The notes under the pieces were generated by a model. That model was not told where the DNA came from. It did no database searches and worked only from the letters and a program-made list of their open reading frames with translations. A program made the translations under genes and the position numbers. Shown here one piece after another: positions 11,601 to 21,200 of a stretch of 64,000 nucleotides of DNA (positions within the stretch are counted from its first letter, which is position 1; each line of letters begins with the position of its first letter). The stretch lies in contig CP136067.1 in NCBI GenBank assembly GCA_032622095.1, positions 53,485,899 to 53,549,898 on the forward strand. Direction: 5' to 3'. The stretch comes from Siphonodentalium dalli. Its lineage: Eukaryota > Mollusca > Scaphopoda > Gadilida > Siphonodentaliidae.

Positions 11601-13186
11601 GAATTTTCATTGGATTTTTCTTCACCCTTTATCACAATGCTTGGTCTATCGTCTGACTTTTGGTCACGCGAAACTATGATTTTGGCTTGATTTACACTCA
11701 CAACTCTCCATTTGTCTTTCGAAACAGAAGCAATAGTCTCATTTTTCATTTTATTGAGTGCCCTTTCAACATCAAATGGATTGATGCATACAACAAGACT
11801 TTTCTTTGTATTGAATAGATTCTTATTTGAAATCTTGGATATGTTATTAATTGCCCTGTCATTTGTGGTATGTAAGTCCTTTGTGGCAGCTGCTGAAGCT
11901 TCTGGCATTGCAGCAACAGAAATAGTATTTTCCAGATTAGTTTGTTCATCCTTTGAACATGGCATGCTGCCACTCTCTGATTCATCTACTGCGTTAACGA
12001 ATGTCATACAGGGCATGTGTTTAGGACAGCCCTGCCCATCAGGACTTGTAACTGATATACCATTTGCAGATACACATGTAGATTTGTCTGGAAACTGTTT
12101 TTTGTTTGATAATTCATAAACAGTTTTTCCCGGAATTTGAATCCCATTTGACAAAGAATCATCACATTTCTCCACACATCTTGCTCTTTTCGAGGCAAAT
12201 TGTTCAATTTCACAGTTAAAATCAGCTTCTTTTGATATAGAATCATTTCCTTTTAACATGTGTCCATTTAACGTCCTTTTATTTGGTATATTTTTTGCCA
12301 CTTCACAACCAACGACATTAAAATCAACATTATCGGTTACTTTTAATGTATGGCCATTTATTAAAGTTGTTTTGTTGGATGAATTTTTTGTGCCATCATG
12401 TCCGACTCCATTTTCAGAAATCCTTGGGATGTCATCAAACAAATTGTCACTGAACTTTTCACCACCTTTCCAAGCAGCTTTACTGCAGGGGTACTTTACA
12501 TGACGTCTCATGTCAGATAAAGAGGAGAATTTAGTCTGGCAGATATAACAGGATAACTTTTCAGTTGGATTATTTCCTGGTGAACTAGAAAAATACTTTT
12601 TTACTAGTGGAATGTCAGCGTTGATTGGTTGTTTTCCTGATGGAGCTTTTGAATGGATCAGCTTTGATCCAGGTGAAGCATTACCATTGACAGACATTTT
12701 TACTGGTGGTGTGTTAACATGGATCGGCTTTGATCCATGTGAAGCTTTAGCATTGACAGACATTTTTACTGATGGTGTGTTAACATGGACAGGCTTTGTT
12801 CCTGGTGGAGCGGCATCATGGATAAGCTTTGTTTCTAATGATGCATTAGCATAGACAGGCATTTTGCCTAGTAGAGCTTTAGCATGGAAAGGCCTCGGTC
12901 CTGGTGTTCCTGGTAATAAACTGTTACCAGGTGTCCTTTTATCTGGTGGCTTAGTTTGTGGAACAAGAACATTATTTCCAAAGAAAACATTTCTGATATC
13001 ACTTTCCTCGCATTTTAATGCCTTTTTAGAATTGATGGATTTACATGTCCGACTGTGTTTCCATCTCTCAATTGGGTCATCAAATATCTTCATGCAGTGA
13101 CGACACCAGTAGAGATTGGATGCAGGTACACTCAGCTTGTGACATGGATGAGAGTTCGGTTGAAATCGACTCTTCTTCTCTTCCAT
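8690..13186 (-). CDS. Large protein with three C2HC zinc knuckles, unrecognised family
   Basis: An uninterrupted 1,498-codon frame on the minus strand. It is far too long for chance in such AT-rich DNA. Three fingers have the form C-x2-C-x12-H-x3/4-C: C28/C31/H44/C48, C213/C216/H229/C234 and one near residues 615-640 (CAVCSKIFNS...HHKHPC). All three end in Cys, so they are C2HC rather than classical C2H2. Residues 90-200 are imperfect low-complexity repeats around 'KPIHVNTPPVKMSV'. The rest is Ser/Asn/Asp/Lys-rich and looks disordered, with basic patches near 'RKRKC' and 'KKKPPVKK' that could be nuclear localisation signals. The C-terminus is acidic. A nuclear, nucleic-acid- or chromatin-related role is an inference from the fingers only. 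The ATG (13186) directly follows a 3' splice site, so upstream exons exist and could in principle add residues. I cannot name an orthologue. Confidence 0.88.
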   Translation of the reverse strand: MEEKKSRFQPNSHPCHKLSVPASNLYWCRHCMKIFDDPIERWKHSRTCKSINSKKALKCEESDIRNVFFGNNVLVPQTKPPDKRTPGNSLLPGTPGPRPFHAKALLGKMPVYANASLETKLIHDAAPPGTKPVHVNTPSVKMSVNAKASHGSKPIHVNTPPVKMSVNGNASPGSKLIHSKAPSGKQPINADIPLVKKYFSSSPGNNPTEKLSCYICQTKFSSLSDMRRHVKYPCSKAAWKGGEKFSDNLFDDIPRISENGVGHDGTKNSSNKTTLINGHTLKVTDNVDFNVVGCEVAKNIPNKRTLNGHMLKGNDSISKEADFNCEIEQFASKRARCVEKCDDSLSNGIQIPGKTVYELSNKKQFPDKSTCVSANGISVTSPDGQGCPKHMPCMTFVNAVDESESGSMPCSKDEQTNLENTISVAAMPEASAAATKDLHTTNDRAINNISKISNKNLFNTKKSLVVCINPFDVERALNKMKNETIASVSKDKWRVVSVNQAKIIVSRDQKSDDRPSIVIKGEEKSNENSTQQSKSNKPCKPITSDETDTKSRCITVNQSDECSEKDQTSVHSSDVACPTDDASRLQNNINPSGVQSITSSDKKKGKENRPERKRKCAVCSKIFNSAEALKRHHKHPCSQLRYTRNLAQRKLRKRTTATTVHPVKKKPPVKKPSRGNSFFNLEKLCKNLVLTKDGKRLLKEKEKCLLELISRTTEKHKIIPKIKSDICCDDDQQSFLFGLDLIHSNKLPTDYHPPNKDNEIEELGKILEKYSCLKIPLPVNTNSCMSLKVSTSKKNNKDCFPSPPILEKVDTLKHHWIAMECDDVVEDAPPELELIPGVELSGSPSCYSNDNFWQDFGVRPELSPVKNEYSSIHKQDDTPRKPKYSIVSPLKHRTPQHNSPKDLSNRHFTDFLSCGMNGVAADGQTMQLPVYSCISAVNANKTIDQNMKTVSVNKNNSSQNIIMEGMETDQRETTVDSSHSSRAMSPTKSNKVTKLISQELLKPKTFHSWRKSLSQKFSELQQEKEVNKKCELVHSPVRTIAKKKERSNKGILKNRAFRKIIRNVHQIWPSHAIRMYENGAHCRCDILDTKRLEDESSIVRDILVGDNNCGGCDSKLNVECDSSKSMNVNKKVYNSGNKLKSSASVFCADEPDRENGGDMCSCKDSDLVFLVGAGTPGAQSECKDDDSLTCNIDEKLQCDWAYSQVLDTRKKTKYIVQSKSKSHHFDCLVVDNVPVPPADFICLGPRSADDIADPELCNSVCSSEPLAANSRCMPHDRPSFNVLSETDSNEQLMDLGSEIVLARAFDNNSETHLYTIGDPAEIDESFEHNDFEDLYEILMSNKDSSNQCPGYYSALNVDGENIVRDSEFCLSEENTDDNFVDTAIILRNEHGEYLNMIDVTSVETGNDSKSEKCSTMLNEITNCDDPNYIPLDGTNTADIVTEIDDDVNSHVIAELSKSDLDRLLDVSTVYHFRVNVPDSVEISSEMANDLAQNILQEP

Positions 13187-13197
13187 ATTTGTGTCCC

Positions 13198-13215
13198 CTG
13201 AAATTAAAGAAAATC
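13198..13215 (-). other. Predicted 3' splice site of the zinc-knuckle gene
   Basis: Read on the minus strand, the sequence 'ttctttaatttcag' ends at 13198, giving a pyrimidine-rich tract and a CAG acceptor. The exon begins at 13197, eleven bases before the ATG. This implies a separate 5' exon, probably mostly untranslated. Confidence 0.65.
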
Positions 13216-13816
13216 ATTATTGATTCTCAAATTGTCTTAAACTTAAAGGGAGACCGGTTTAACTGTCAGAATATGATCGCATATTGTATAGCAAATAATG
13301 GGAAAGCTTACTGGAAATATATTTCCGTCCTGGGGATACAGAAAAAATGGGCTTCCACCATCTGAGCAGAAGAATTTGCCTCAGAAGACATATTTCTAAT
13401 AAATTGAATAATCTTTTAACAGATAAATAATGACTTTAGCTATCCATTTGATAGTTGACAGCAGTTTAACTGGTTGACTATCAGCATGGATAGCTAAAGT
13501 TGTTATTTCTCATCCATCCTTAATTATCTGAGTTGCCTAATCTTATATAATGGATAGGCCTATACATCATACATGTAGATTAACAATTCACAGGTATTTC
13601 CACGGGCATTGAATACAAATTCTGAGCACTGTTTGGGCTATTGGTGTTAAGTTTTCCAAAATCATATTATTCTTGACATGTATGAGTGTTGGGGAAAACT
13701 GGATGTGGTCTGTGTCACAATTCTTTAAACTAAATTGAGACAATTTTGAAAGTATGAAAATAAAAAAATATTATGTGGCTGCTGTCATGCTGTCAGATGG
13801 AAGCATGAATATATTA
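13216..13816. other. Probable 5' intron of the zinc-knuckle gene, near part
   Basis: Bases 13420-13510 contain an imperfect inverted repeat ('aatgactttagctatcca' and 'tggatagctaaagttgtt'). No exon is recognised. Confidence 0.4.
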
Positions 13817-14084
13817 TAAACCCTTCCATGACTGGAGCTTCCTGAAATTTTGCGAAAACTCTGTGCCAATGCATTATCTTATATATGCGAGTCTCCCATA
13901 TGAAGCCTTGCATACTGTATATAAGAGAATACATTGGCCTAACAATGTTTACCTTGACCTTGTAAGCCAGTGCATTCTCTTATATATGCGAGGCTCCCTA
14001 TGGGAGACTTGCATATATAAGATAATGCACTGGAACAGGATCTTTAATGCTGAACTAGTGCAGCTCCCATCATGAAAGGGTTAA
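13817..14084. mobile_element. piggyBac-like MITE, third terminus family, with two hairpins
   Basis: The right end reads 'agctcccatcatgaaagggttaa' and the left 'aaacccttccatgactggagct', which are imperfect inverted repeats with TTAA on the right. Two hairpins of the shared module lie at 13865-13938 and 13966-14033. In the second, the apical stem reads CTCCC/GGGAG instead of CGACC/GGTCG, so both sides changed while pairing was kept. Confidence 0.65.
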
Positions 14085-14364
14085 TAGCTATCATCTCATC
14101 AAAAAGATTCTCATGGCTGCAAGATTTTAATTAATTAGACAGGAGAACATGTTTTTGGAAATGCCAGATAATATCATGTTTTTGTCTATTTAAACAATTT
14201 CTCTGATGAGGAAATTTTTCTGAATCCACAAGACGGGAATCCATTTCTATTAAATATCTTCGGCAAAATAAATTGGGGCGGTAATTTTTCAAGATATCAA
14301 CCGACATTCCATCAATGTATCACATTATTATAATCAATAAATTTGAAAAATGATCAGGGAAATA
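14085..14364. other. Intronic spacer, nothing recognised
   Basis: AT-rich sequence; no ORF or repeat ends are visible. Confidence 0.4.
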
Positions 14365-14406
14365 TGGGTTGATAAAAAAATCGTACTTGGCACTGAAAGG
14401 GTTAAG
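14365..14406. repeat. Orphan end of the 'GAGTGCCAGG' piggyBac-like family
   Basis: The string 'atgggttgataaaaaaatcg' followed by 'tacttggcactgaaagggttaa' matches the right end of the element at 34057-34280, with the partner end missing. Confidence 0.55.
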
Positions 14407-14509
14407 AGAGGCCATAAATATCAGTCAACATTCAAGAAACAGAATTTATCTAACTGAATACTAGTTACTCTTCAGATGTTACCATTCATTCTGTCTCAAT
14501 GAAAAACTA

Positions 14510-15290
14510 GAGGTGTGACTGTCCCAATGGGACTAAGGATACCCCCCGTGTTTTTAAAATACTAAGATGTTTCACATGTCAGTAAACATTTAGTTAAAAT
14601 AATAAAATAACAGTTCCCAATGCAGGTGCACAACCCTAACCCTAATCTTAAACCTAATGACCAAAAAATGTAGGAATAAAAGCTCGGACAAAATTATGCA
14701 TGTTGCAAAAATGTTCTAAGTCGAAAAAGGGGAATAACTCCACAAAAAAAAATCGGACAGACATCATAATTGCAGGTGCACAGGTTCCCATGGTACTAAA
14801 TATCAGTGCCAAAATTAAAAAACATTGACATAAAAATGTAGGAATAAAAGCTCGGACAAAATTAGGCATGTTGCAAAAAAAATTCTAAGTCGAAAAAGGG
14901 GGATAACTCCACCAACAAATGTCGGATAGACGTCATAATCGCAGGTGCACAGGTTCCCATGGTACTAAACTAAATATCTGTACCATGTTAAAACAAAATT
15001 GACCTAAAAATGTAGGAATAAAAGCTCGGACAAAATTATACATGTTGCGAAAAATTTCTAAGTCGGAAAAGGGGGGGGGGGGGGGGGGTAACTCCACCAA
15101 AAAAAGTCCAACAGACGTCATAATCGCAGGTGCCCATGGTGGTTGATGTCTGTGACAAGTTTCACAGAAATTGATAAAAAAACTACTGAGAAAAACTCCG
15201 GACAAATTTGTGTCCACGGACGGCCGACAGACGAGCTGACTCCAGTATACTCCCCCTAACTTCGTTGTGGGGGGTATAATTAAGCATTCA
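14510..15290. repeat. Mollusc-type repeat with three about 170-bp tandem units
   Basis: The word 'taggaataaaagctcggac' starts at 14671, 14839 and 15013, so the period is about 170 bp. Each unit also has 'aagtcgaaaaaggg', 'ataactccac' and 'gcaggtgca'. The block begins near 'gatacccccc' and ends with 'tccagtatactccccctaac...gggggtataat', an inverted GC-rich end. A run of 18 G lies at 15071-15088. Confidence 0.7.
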
Positions 15291-15294
15291 GATC

Positions 15295-15669
15295 CAGGGG
15301 CGCCGGAAGCATCCAAGGGCAGGGGGGGCAGAGCCTACAAAAAGGGCACTTTTCCGCAAAAAAAGGCATTTTCTCCGCAAACTCAGAAAAATAACCATAA
15401 ATTCATTGTGGCAAAAACCCCTATTTTAATGGTATTTGTCGGTTTTTATGGCCGTTTTGTGATAAAATTGACAAAAAATTAATATTCCTTGTGAAATTGG
15501 TGGTATTTGGACCAAAAAAGTCACATTTTGCTATAAAAACACGAGATTAAACACACAAAAAGCATTTTCTGTCTCCAGAAAAAAGGGCAAGTCCTGCCCC
15601 CGCTCGCCCCCTTGGTCAAGGGCAGGGGGGTCAGTTGCCCCCTCTGCCCCCCCTCTTCCGGCGCCCCTG
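15295..15669. mobile_element. hAT-type MITE with exact 8-bp target duplication
   Basis: The 375-bp element begins CAGGGGCGCCGGAAG and ends with the exact reverse complement. It is flanked by perfect direct copies of TTCAGATC (15287-15294 and 15670-15677). An 8-bp duplication with CAGGGG-type ends is diagnostic of the hAT superfamily. Subterminal 'gggcagggggg' blocks occur on both sides. No transposase is encoded. Confidence 0.9.
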
Positions 15670-15838
15670 TTCAGATCAAGCGGTTGAATAGCATTCCGAA
15701 TGGTTCCTTGGTCTTCATCTTCAATCTGAATACATCCTTACTGTTCTAAGACTAACTTGAAGGCTGTAATAGGGCTTAAACACCAATATGAATGCTTCTT
15801 ACCATTTGAATACTAGTTGAATGCTTAGTGAAGACTTA

Positions 15839-16381
15839 TTAAAGATACGGGCGGCGTTGGCGGTGGGTATGCTGTTAAAATATTCACCTCCGTCAAAAAC
15901 CGCCATAAACAGAAATAATAGTAAAATATAGACAGACCTTAATTGTTCTTATACCAATCAGAAATATGGCATAAACAGTATGTTATTGTCAAATGTTTTT
16001 CCTTTGTTATGTAAACAAAAGCAAAAAACGTTACAGAATCTGGCTTTTGTTTAGATCCGGATATGGTAAACATAAAGATCGTTGTTTGTTACTGTTTTCC
16101 TGATATATGGAAATAATAAAGAGCGTTTATATCATTTGTGTGTGATTAACCAATTGAATTGCGCTGTGTTATGTAAACAGAAGCAAAACTTCTGTTGTAA
16201 CACGAGCAGGCTCTTGTTTACGTACACCATCGTACGTCTTGACGACAATATACCGGTACTATTTATGCGCTGATTATGTTTGGCATATGAACAAAACTAT
16301 ATATATTTTAATATTCCTTCTGTTGATGGCGATTTGAACGAATATGAATATTTCTGCAATGAACGCCGCCCGTGCCTTTAA
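15839..16381. mobile_element. TTAA-flanked inverted-repeat element (Kolobok/piggyBac-like), copy 1
   Basis: Both flanks are TTAA. The right terminus read inward is AGGCACGGGCGGCGTTC, and the left matches it with small changes. The interior has inverted blocks around 'gctgttaaaat', 'ccgccataaacag' and 'gttatgtaaacaaaagc'. A relative lies at 32147-32517 and a fragment at 28300. No protein is encoded. Confidence 0.65.
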
Positions 16382-17558
16382 TCATTCAAGTTCGGTATAT
16401 ACATGTACTCATAAAATGACAATCACCGCTAAATCTAATTATATTTCAAAATGCATAAGTCGCCGACGAATTAATAGTGCTTCGAATATCAATAACAATC
16501 AATTTTAATACCTGTGTTATATGAAACTGAAAGTACAATGTACATGGTACTGGTAAACACACATACAGTACCATTGCTTTAATGGGTAGGTCAATTAAGT
16601 GGCCAATTTTGAAGTTACAAAGAACTTTGCAAAAATATCCGAGTGAGACTTGATGCATTATTGAAAACAATTCAATATTGACTCGGCTTGGAACTTGTTC
16701 CAATAGTATGTTGGTGTATTTTTATTTTTTTTATTTTATATTTATTTCTTTTTAAAAGGCGGTCAAGTGTTGTAACTCCTGAAAAGAATTAAAGAAAATA
16801 AATTTATAAAAAAAAATTATCAGTTAACTTGCCCACCTGCCATTTAAATGTTATTCATGTATAATGCTTTGTTCGATTAAATTAAATAATTCTTGGACAA
16901 CTACTTTGACCATACCGGTATATATAACTTTTGCTCAGGAGATCCCCATTGGAAATTGGTTAAGCACAAAATGCATTCATGTCATAACTGAACTCTTAAT
17001 AATAGCTTATAAGTAATAAGTTATAGCTGTATATTATAAACTATAATCATATCAATAATATTTATCAGGAGGGGGGATTTATCAGAAAAATATTCAACCA
17101 CTGTGGTTTTAAATTAAATTGGTATATAAATCTCATATGCCACTGTCAAATGAATTTTGGGCTGATCATATTTCTCAGATATTTTCTGATATATTATCAC
17201 TTTTAAATTTAAAGTAGTACAGGTATCAGAGACAAACAGCACCTGAGACTTCAGTCAACTATCTGACAATTGGATGACACATTGAGAGTCACAGTGTCAC
17301 TGGACTCAATCAAACCAAGTACGTTAATCCGGAAAATGTACATGATCAAACAAACAGCAAATTAAAATTATATTTACACAAACATTTACTTGAACCAATA
17401 TTTTGCTTGGTCTTTTAAAAAATATTTTGGACAGTTATCAATATCATTATCAATGTAGTTGACGAAGCGATAAGAGACAGAGTGTTCTTTTGTAACATTG
17501 AAATGCCCCAGTCTGGGAAAGGAATGATTGAAGAAAGATGAGAGTGACCTGCCTTTAC
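16382..17558. other. Intergenic or intronic spacer, no gene seen
   Basis: AT-rich sequence with only short chance ORFs (for example 16446-16703 on the minus strand). No repeat ends are recognised. Confidence 0.4.
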
Positions 17559-17640
17559 CTGTGTGAGGAAATATCAATATAATGAGGCTCGATCACAACA
17601 TATCGAACCAAAATCTAAGACAACGCAGCACATTAATGAA
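17559..17640 (-). other. Candidate 5' exon end of the zinc-knuckle gene
   Basis: Read on the minus strand, 'cctcacacag|gtaaaggc' is a strong consensus 5' splice site with the last exon base at 17559. Joining it to the acceptor at 13198 would give a roughly 4.3-kb first intron. This is an inference from splice-site quality and position only. The 5' limit is a guess. Confidence 0.3.
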
Positions 17641-18158
17641 CAGACGGTGGCATTAAGATATTTTGTTCAAGTCAGGTGCGATAATTAATACACCAGACGC
17701 TTAAAAATGCTATTGTGTATATATTGTTGCAAAAAAAATCAATCTCCAGTAGAGAGCGCTGTTAAAATTAATATTCATGAGGCAAAGTAAAAATAGACTT
17801 ATGATGACGTACGGAAATCCCTGCACGCGCATTTGGCTCAGGTCTGTTCGATTTGAATTATTGGGTGCATCCAAATTATACACATAATAAGGAGAAATGT
17901 CGATATAACATCATTTTGGCTATTACTATTATTTTGAAAATAGTTTGTCTTAACAAATTTGAATAAAAATATTGCCAGGGACAAAGTCCGACTGACTAAT
18001 ATTCTACTCCTTAAACTTGGTAGCGGGCACCTGTTGTAACAAGTAATAATGGAACGCACCGTATTCCAATCAAGCGGTGACGTCCACGTATTTCATGGTA
18101 CCTTGGACTTGGACTAGTCCATTTTTTCCTCTGTTTACATCCTCCTCACGATAACAAA
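17641..18158. promoter_or_regulatory. Putative shared promoter of TTC17 and the zinc-knuckle gene
   Basis: This interval lies directly upstream of the TTC17 ATG and, if the exon at 17559 is right, upstream of the divergent gene. It contains TGACG words typical of CREB/ATF sites ('tgatgacgtacg' near 17802 and 'cggtgacgtccacg' near 18075). It is less AT-rich than its surroundings towards 18060-18158. No TATA box is obvious. The transcription start sites are not determined. Confidence 0.4.
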
Positions 18159-18275
18159 ATGGCGGCCACGCGAAAGTTGTGGCTGTCGATTGCAATATTC
18201 ATCCTCATATTCTCTGATCTATGTGGTGGCCATACGCACTGGGTAGTGACAGAAGATGGTCGGATTCAAACACAA
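18159..18275 (+). CDS. TTC17: TTC17 exon 1: signal peptide
   Basis: Codes residues 1-39, ending in phase 0 before 'gtacgc'. The ATG sits in a good Kozak context (aaaATGG). A hydrophobic stretch (LWLSIAIFILIFSDLCGG) gives the signal peptide. It is followed by THWVVTEDG, the most conserved N-terminal motif of TTC17, just after the expected cleavage site. Confidence 0.95.
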
Positions 18276-21200
18276 GTACGCACACTATATACGATTGCCT
18301 ATTTTCACTTTCAGTGTAAAGGAGATTGAATCATGCACTAAAATTCATGTTTTCTATTTTCGAGTCGTGCAAGTTTCAACTTCGTCAAGTTTTGTTTTCG
18401 TCCCCTTTCTCAGCTTTCTGATTTGTTATTATGCCCCGATCCCCTTCGTTTAGCGTTTTACAATGCCATCGGCATTGGTTCTAAATCACCAAAATCAAAG
18501 TACATGCTCAGTCCATGGCAGGTGGATCTTGCATGACCCCTTCAGCGGAAGGAACCAGAGGCTGAACCGAGAGCATTTAACAAGAAGTTAAGTATATTCG
18601 GATTATTCCTCAATCCTATAACTTTGGAAATTAAATTACATTTGATTCAAAATGTCGTAAACATCTCGTCATATACACCCCCAAACGCATAATTTTGACA
18701 AAATCAGTTTCCATGGCAACCGGTTCCAATTTTTGTGGTATCTACCCAAAATTTCTGGAAGATTTATTGACTACGGATGATCACCCATACTATTACTACT
18801 AGTATAGTATGACTATGAGTTGTCACGCAGATAATTCTGCCATGACAAATGGTCTGACACAGTTCTGGTTAAAACACAAGACTCCACAGAGCTCTATGTA
18901 GTAGTGAGTCTGGAGTATTTGGGGGGAGGGGGGATTTCTGTTACCACCAGTATAATTACGTCAGTCTCACCCAATCACAACATCATCAGGAAAGCAATGT
19001 ATCCTATCAGGCAATTGTTGGAATGCCTTTACAGTGGTAGATTCGTCGCATTGCTAAAATAGCATTTAAACATTGTTTGTCATACTGTACACGGTATGCA
19101 TTCAATGCAGATATTATTTTTAGCCACACAGAGCTAACTCTTGCTTGTGGTAATAGATATCCCCCCAAATACTCCAGTCTCACTACTGCATAGCTGTGGA
19201 GTCTGTGTTTTAACAAGAACTGGGTCCGACCCAGCATTAAATAAACTCATAAATTGCTATAAAATGATATAAAAAAAGTAAGCGTTTTAACTTTAGAAAA
19301 CAGGGGTTTGGCAACTATTGTGAATGGCACCCTCTGATGATGATGGGTGATTAGGCCTAAAAAAAAAATAACTTTGTTTCCCCTAACCCGCCCGCACCTA
19401 TTAAAACCTCCCGCACCAAATATATTTTTTTTATTTTTTTTTTTTCGAAAATAAAAGAAAATAGCTGCCGACGCTGTTTGTCTCAGTTCGTCGCTTTATA
19501 ATAGGCTCCGTTTCTAATGACTCGACATACGGACGCCCACGGAAAATAAAAAATACATCGTTTTCGTTTAAATCTTCTAGTGATGAGCCGAGACAATAAA
19601 CTGTTTTAAATATGACGATGTTTTGTTGAATAAATGACCATTAAACATGGGGAAAGTGATTTACCAAACACAAACTTGATATACAGCCATCTCCTCTTCA
19701 ATACACCGGCCGTACCTGGGTCTATGCATGTTTGAACAATATATTACAGTGGGGATCGCCGGGAAGAACGCAACACTTTGGGTTAGAGCCAGGCTGCGAT
19801 GATGACGCCGTGATAGCGCGTAATCGTAAAGTATATGATGATGTACACACATTACATATCATGGGACTCATGTACGCCGATACGTAACTTTATTGTTCGT
19901 CAACGTGTAGACATTTTGATTTATGTGTGTCAGACTATAAAAAATCAAAATGTATGCATACGCAGCACAACAAATCTATCTATATAGTACACACAGCGTA
20001 AAACAGGTATAAACTGTAGAAACCGAAAGTGCATGTCACGTGACATTTAATTGCGCAGCTGACTTCACTGTTTGTTCAATTAAATTGAGCATATTATAAC
20101 ATGTGTATCAGTTGTCAGGACGCAGGAATAAAAACTGTACAAGCATTAATAGTCAGATATTAAAAAGAATTAAAGAAATTTATTTATTAATTTTACTATC
20201 TAATTAATATTTTCAAAGTCTTTCACCCAACACAACTTTCCATTAATGATTAACTTTAAATAGCCGAAGACAATGTCATTCCATCCAGTCAGCCTCGTGT
20301 GACGTCACGTATAGGTCACCACCAATGATTATTTTGATGACCATGCCGAAATCGACAATCAAATCGTGTCTGCGAAATTGACATGAACATGGTGTAACTT
20401 GCACCTAGTTCAGTCGGGTCATTTCCTTTGATGTGATGTCTTTGAATTGGGATCAAAGAAAAATGCAGTTTGATGAATTGTTATAAAAAACGGGCCGTGG
20501 ATATGTCGTCATGCACGTGACTACATCAAACTTTCAAACTATTTGTTGTGGAATAGCCTAGAATACATGGGTAAGTTAATGCATTGCATCGTCGATACAA
20601 TACATTACAATAAATACACCGAGGCCCCGTACTACAGCCTCTGCAGGACATCATACTGGACATGTGCCTGTATTCTATCACAAGTCCGCCCATACCTATA
20701 TACTTACCCAAACGTATACTTATGTATACTGTGTACTGGCATATTACTACGGTTGTTGTTTGCTTCTAATTCTAAGTATTATATAACACATATAACATAT
20801 TCTGGTATAATTATTACAATAATCTGAATCGGCACCTGAATCGGCCGATTGTGATCTCAAATAATCGGCAATCGGCGCAAGGCTCTATTTGACAATCGGC
20901 TCATCACTAAAATCTTCCATCAAAACAGGAATATTCACCTATGTCATGGCATCACTACGGAAGCGTAGAGGCGCCAGATGAATTATACTGGCATCTTGCT
21001 GCAGCAAGTTAACTATCTTGCTGCAGCAGGTTAGCTATCCTGCTGCAGCAGGTTAGTTATCTTGCTGCAGCAAGTTAGCTATCCTGCTGCAGCAAGTTAG
21101 CTATCCTGCTGCAGCAAGTTAGCTATCTTGCTGCAGCAGGTTAGTTATCTTGCTGCAGCAAGTTAGCTATCTTGCTGCAGCAGGTTAGTTATCTTGCTGC

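Noticed and set aside
8922-13100. Many plus- and minus-strand ORFs of 60-135 codons overlapping the zinc-knuckle gene
   Set aside because: They are shadows in other frames of the 1,498-codon gene.
14632-14656. Telomere-like 'aaccctaaccctaa'
   Set aside because: Only two units in the middle of a dispersed repeat; not a telomere or an interstitial telomeric array of note.
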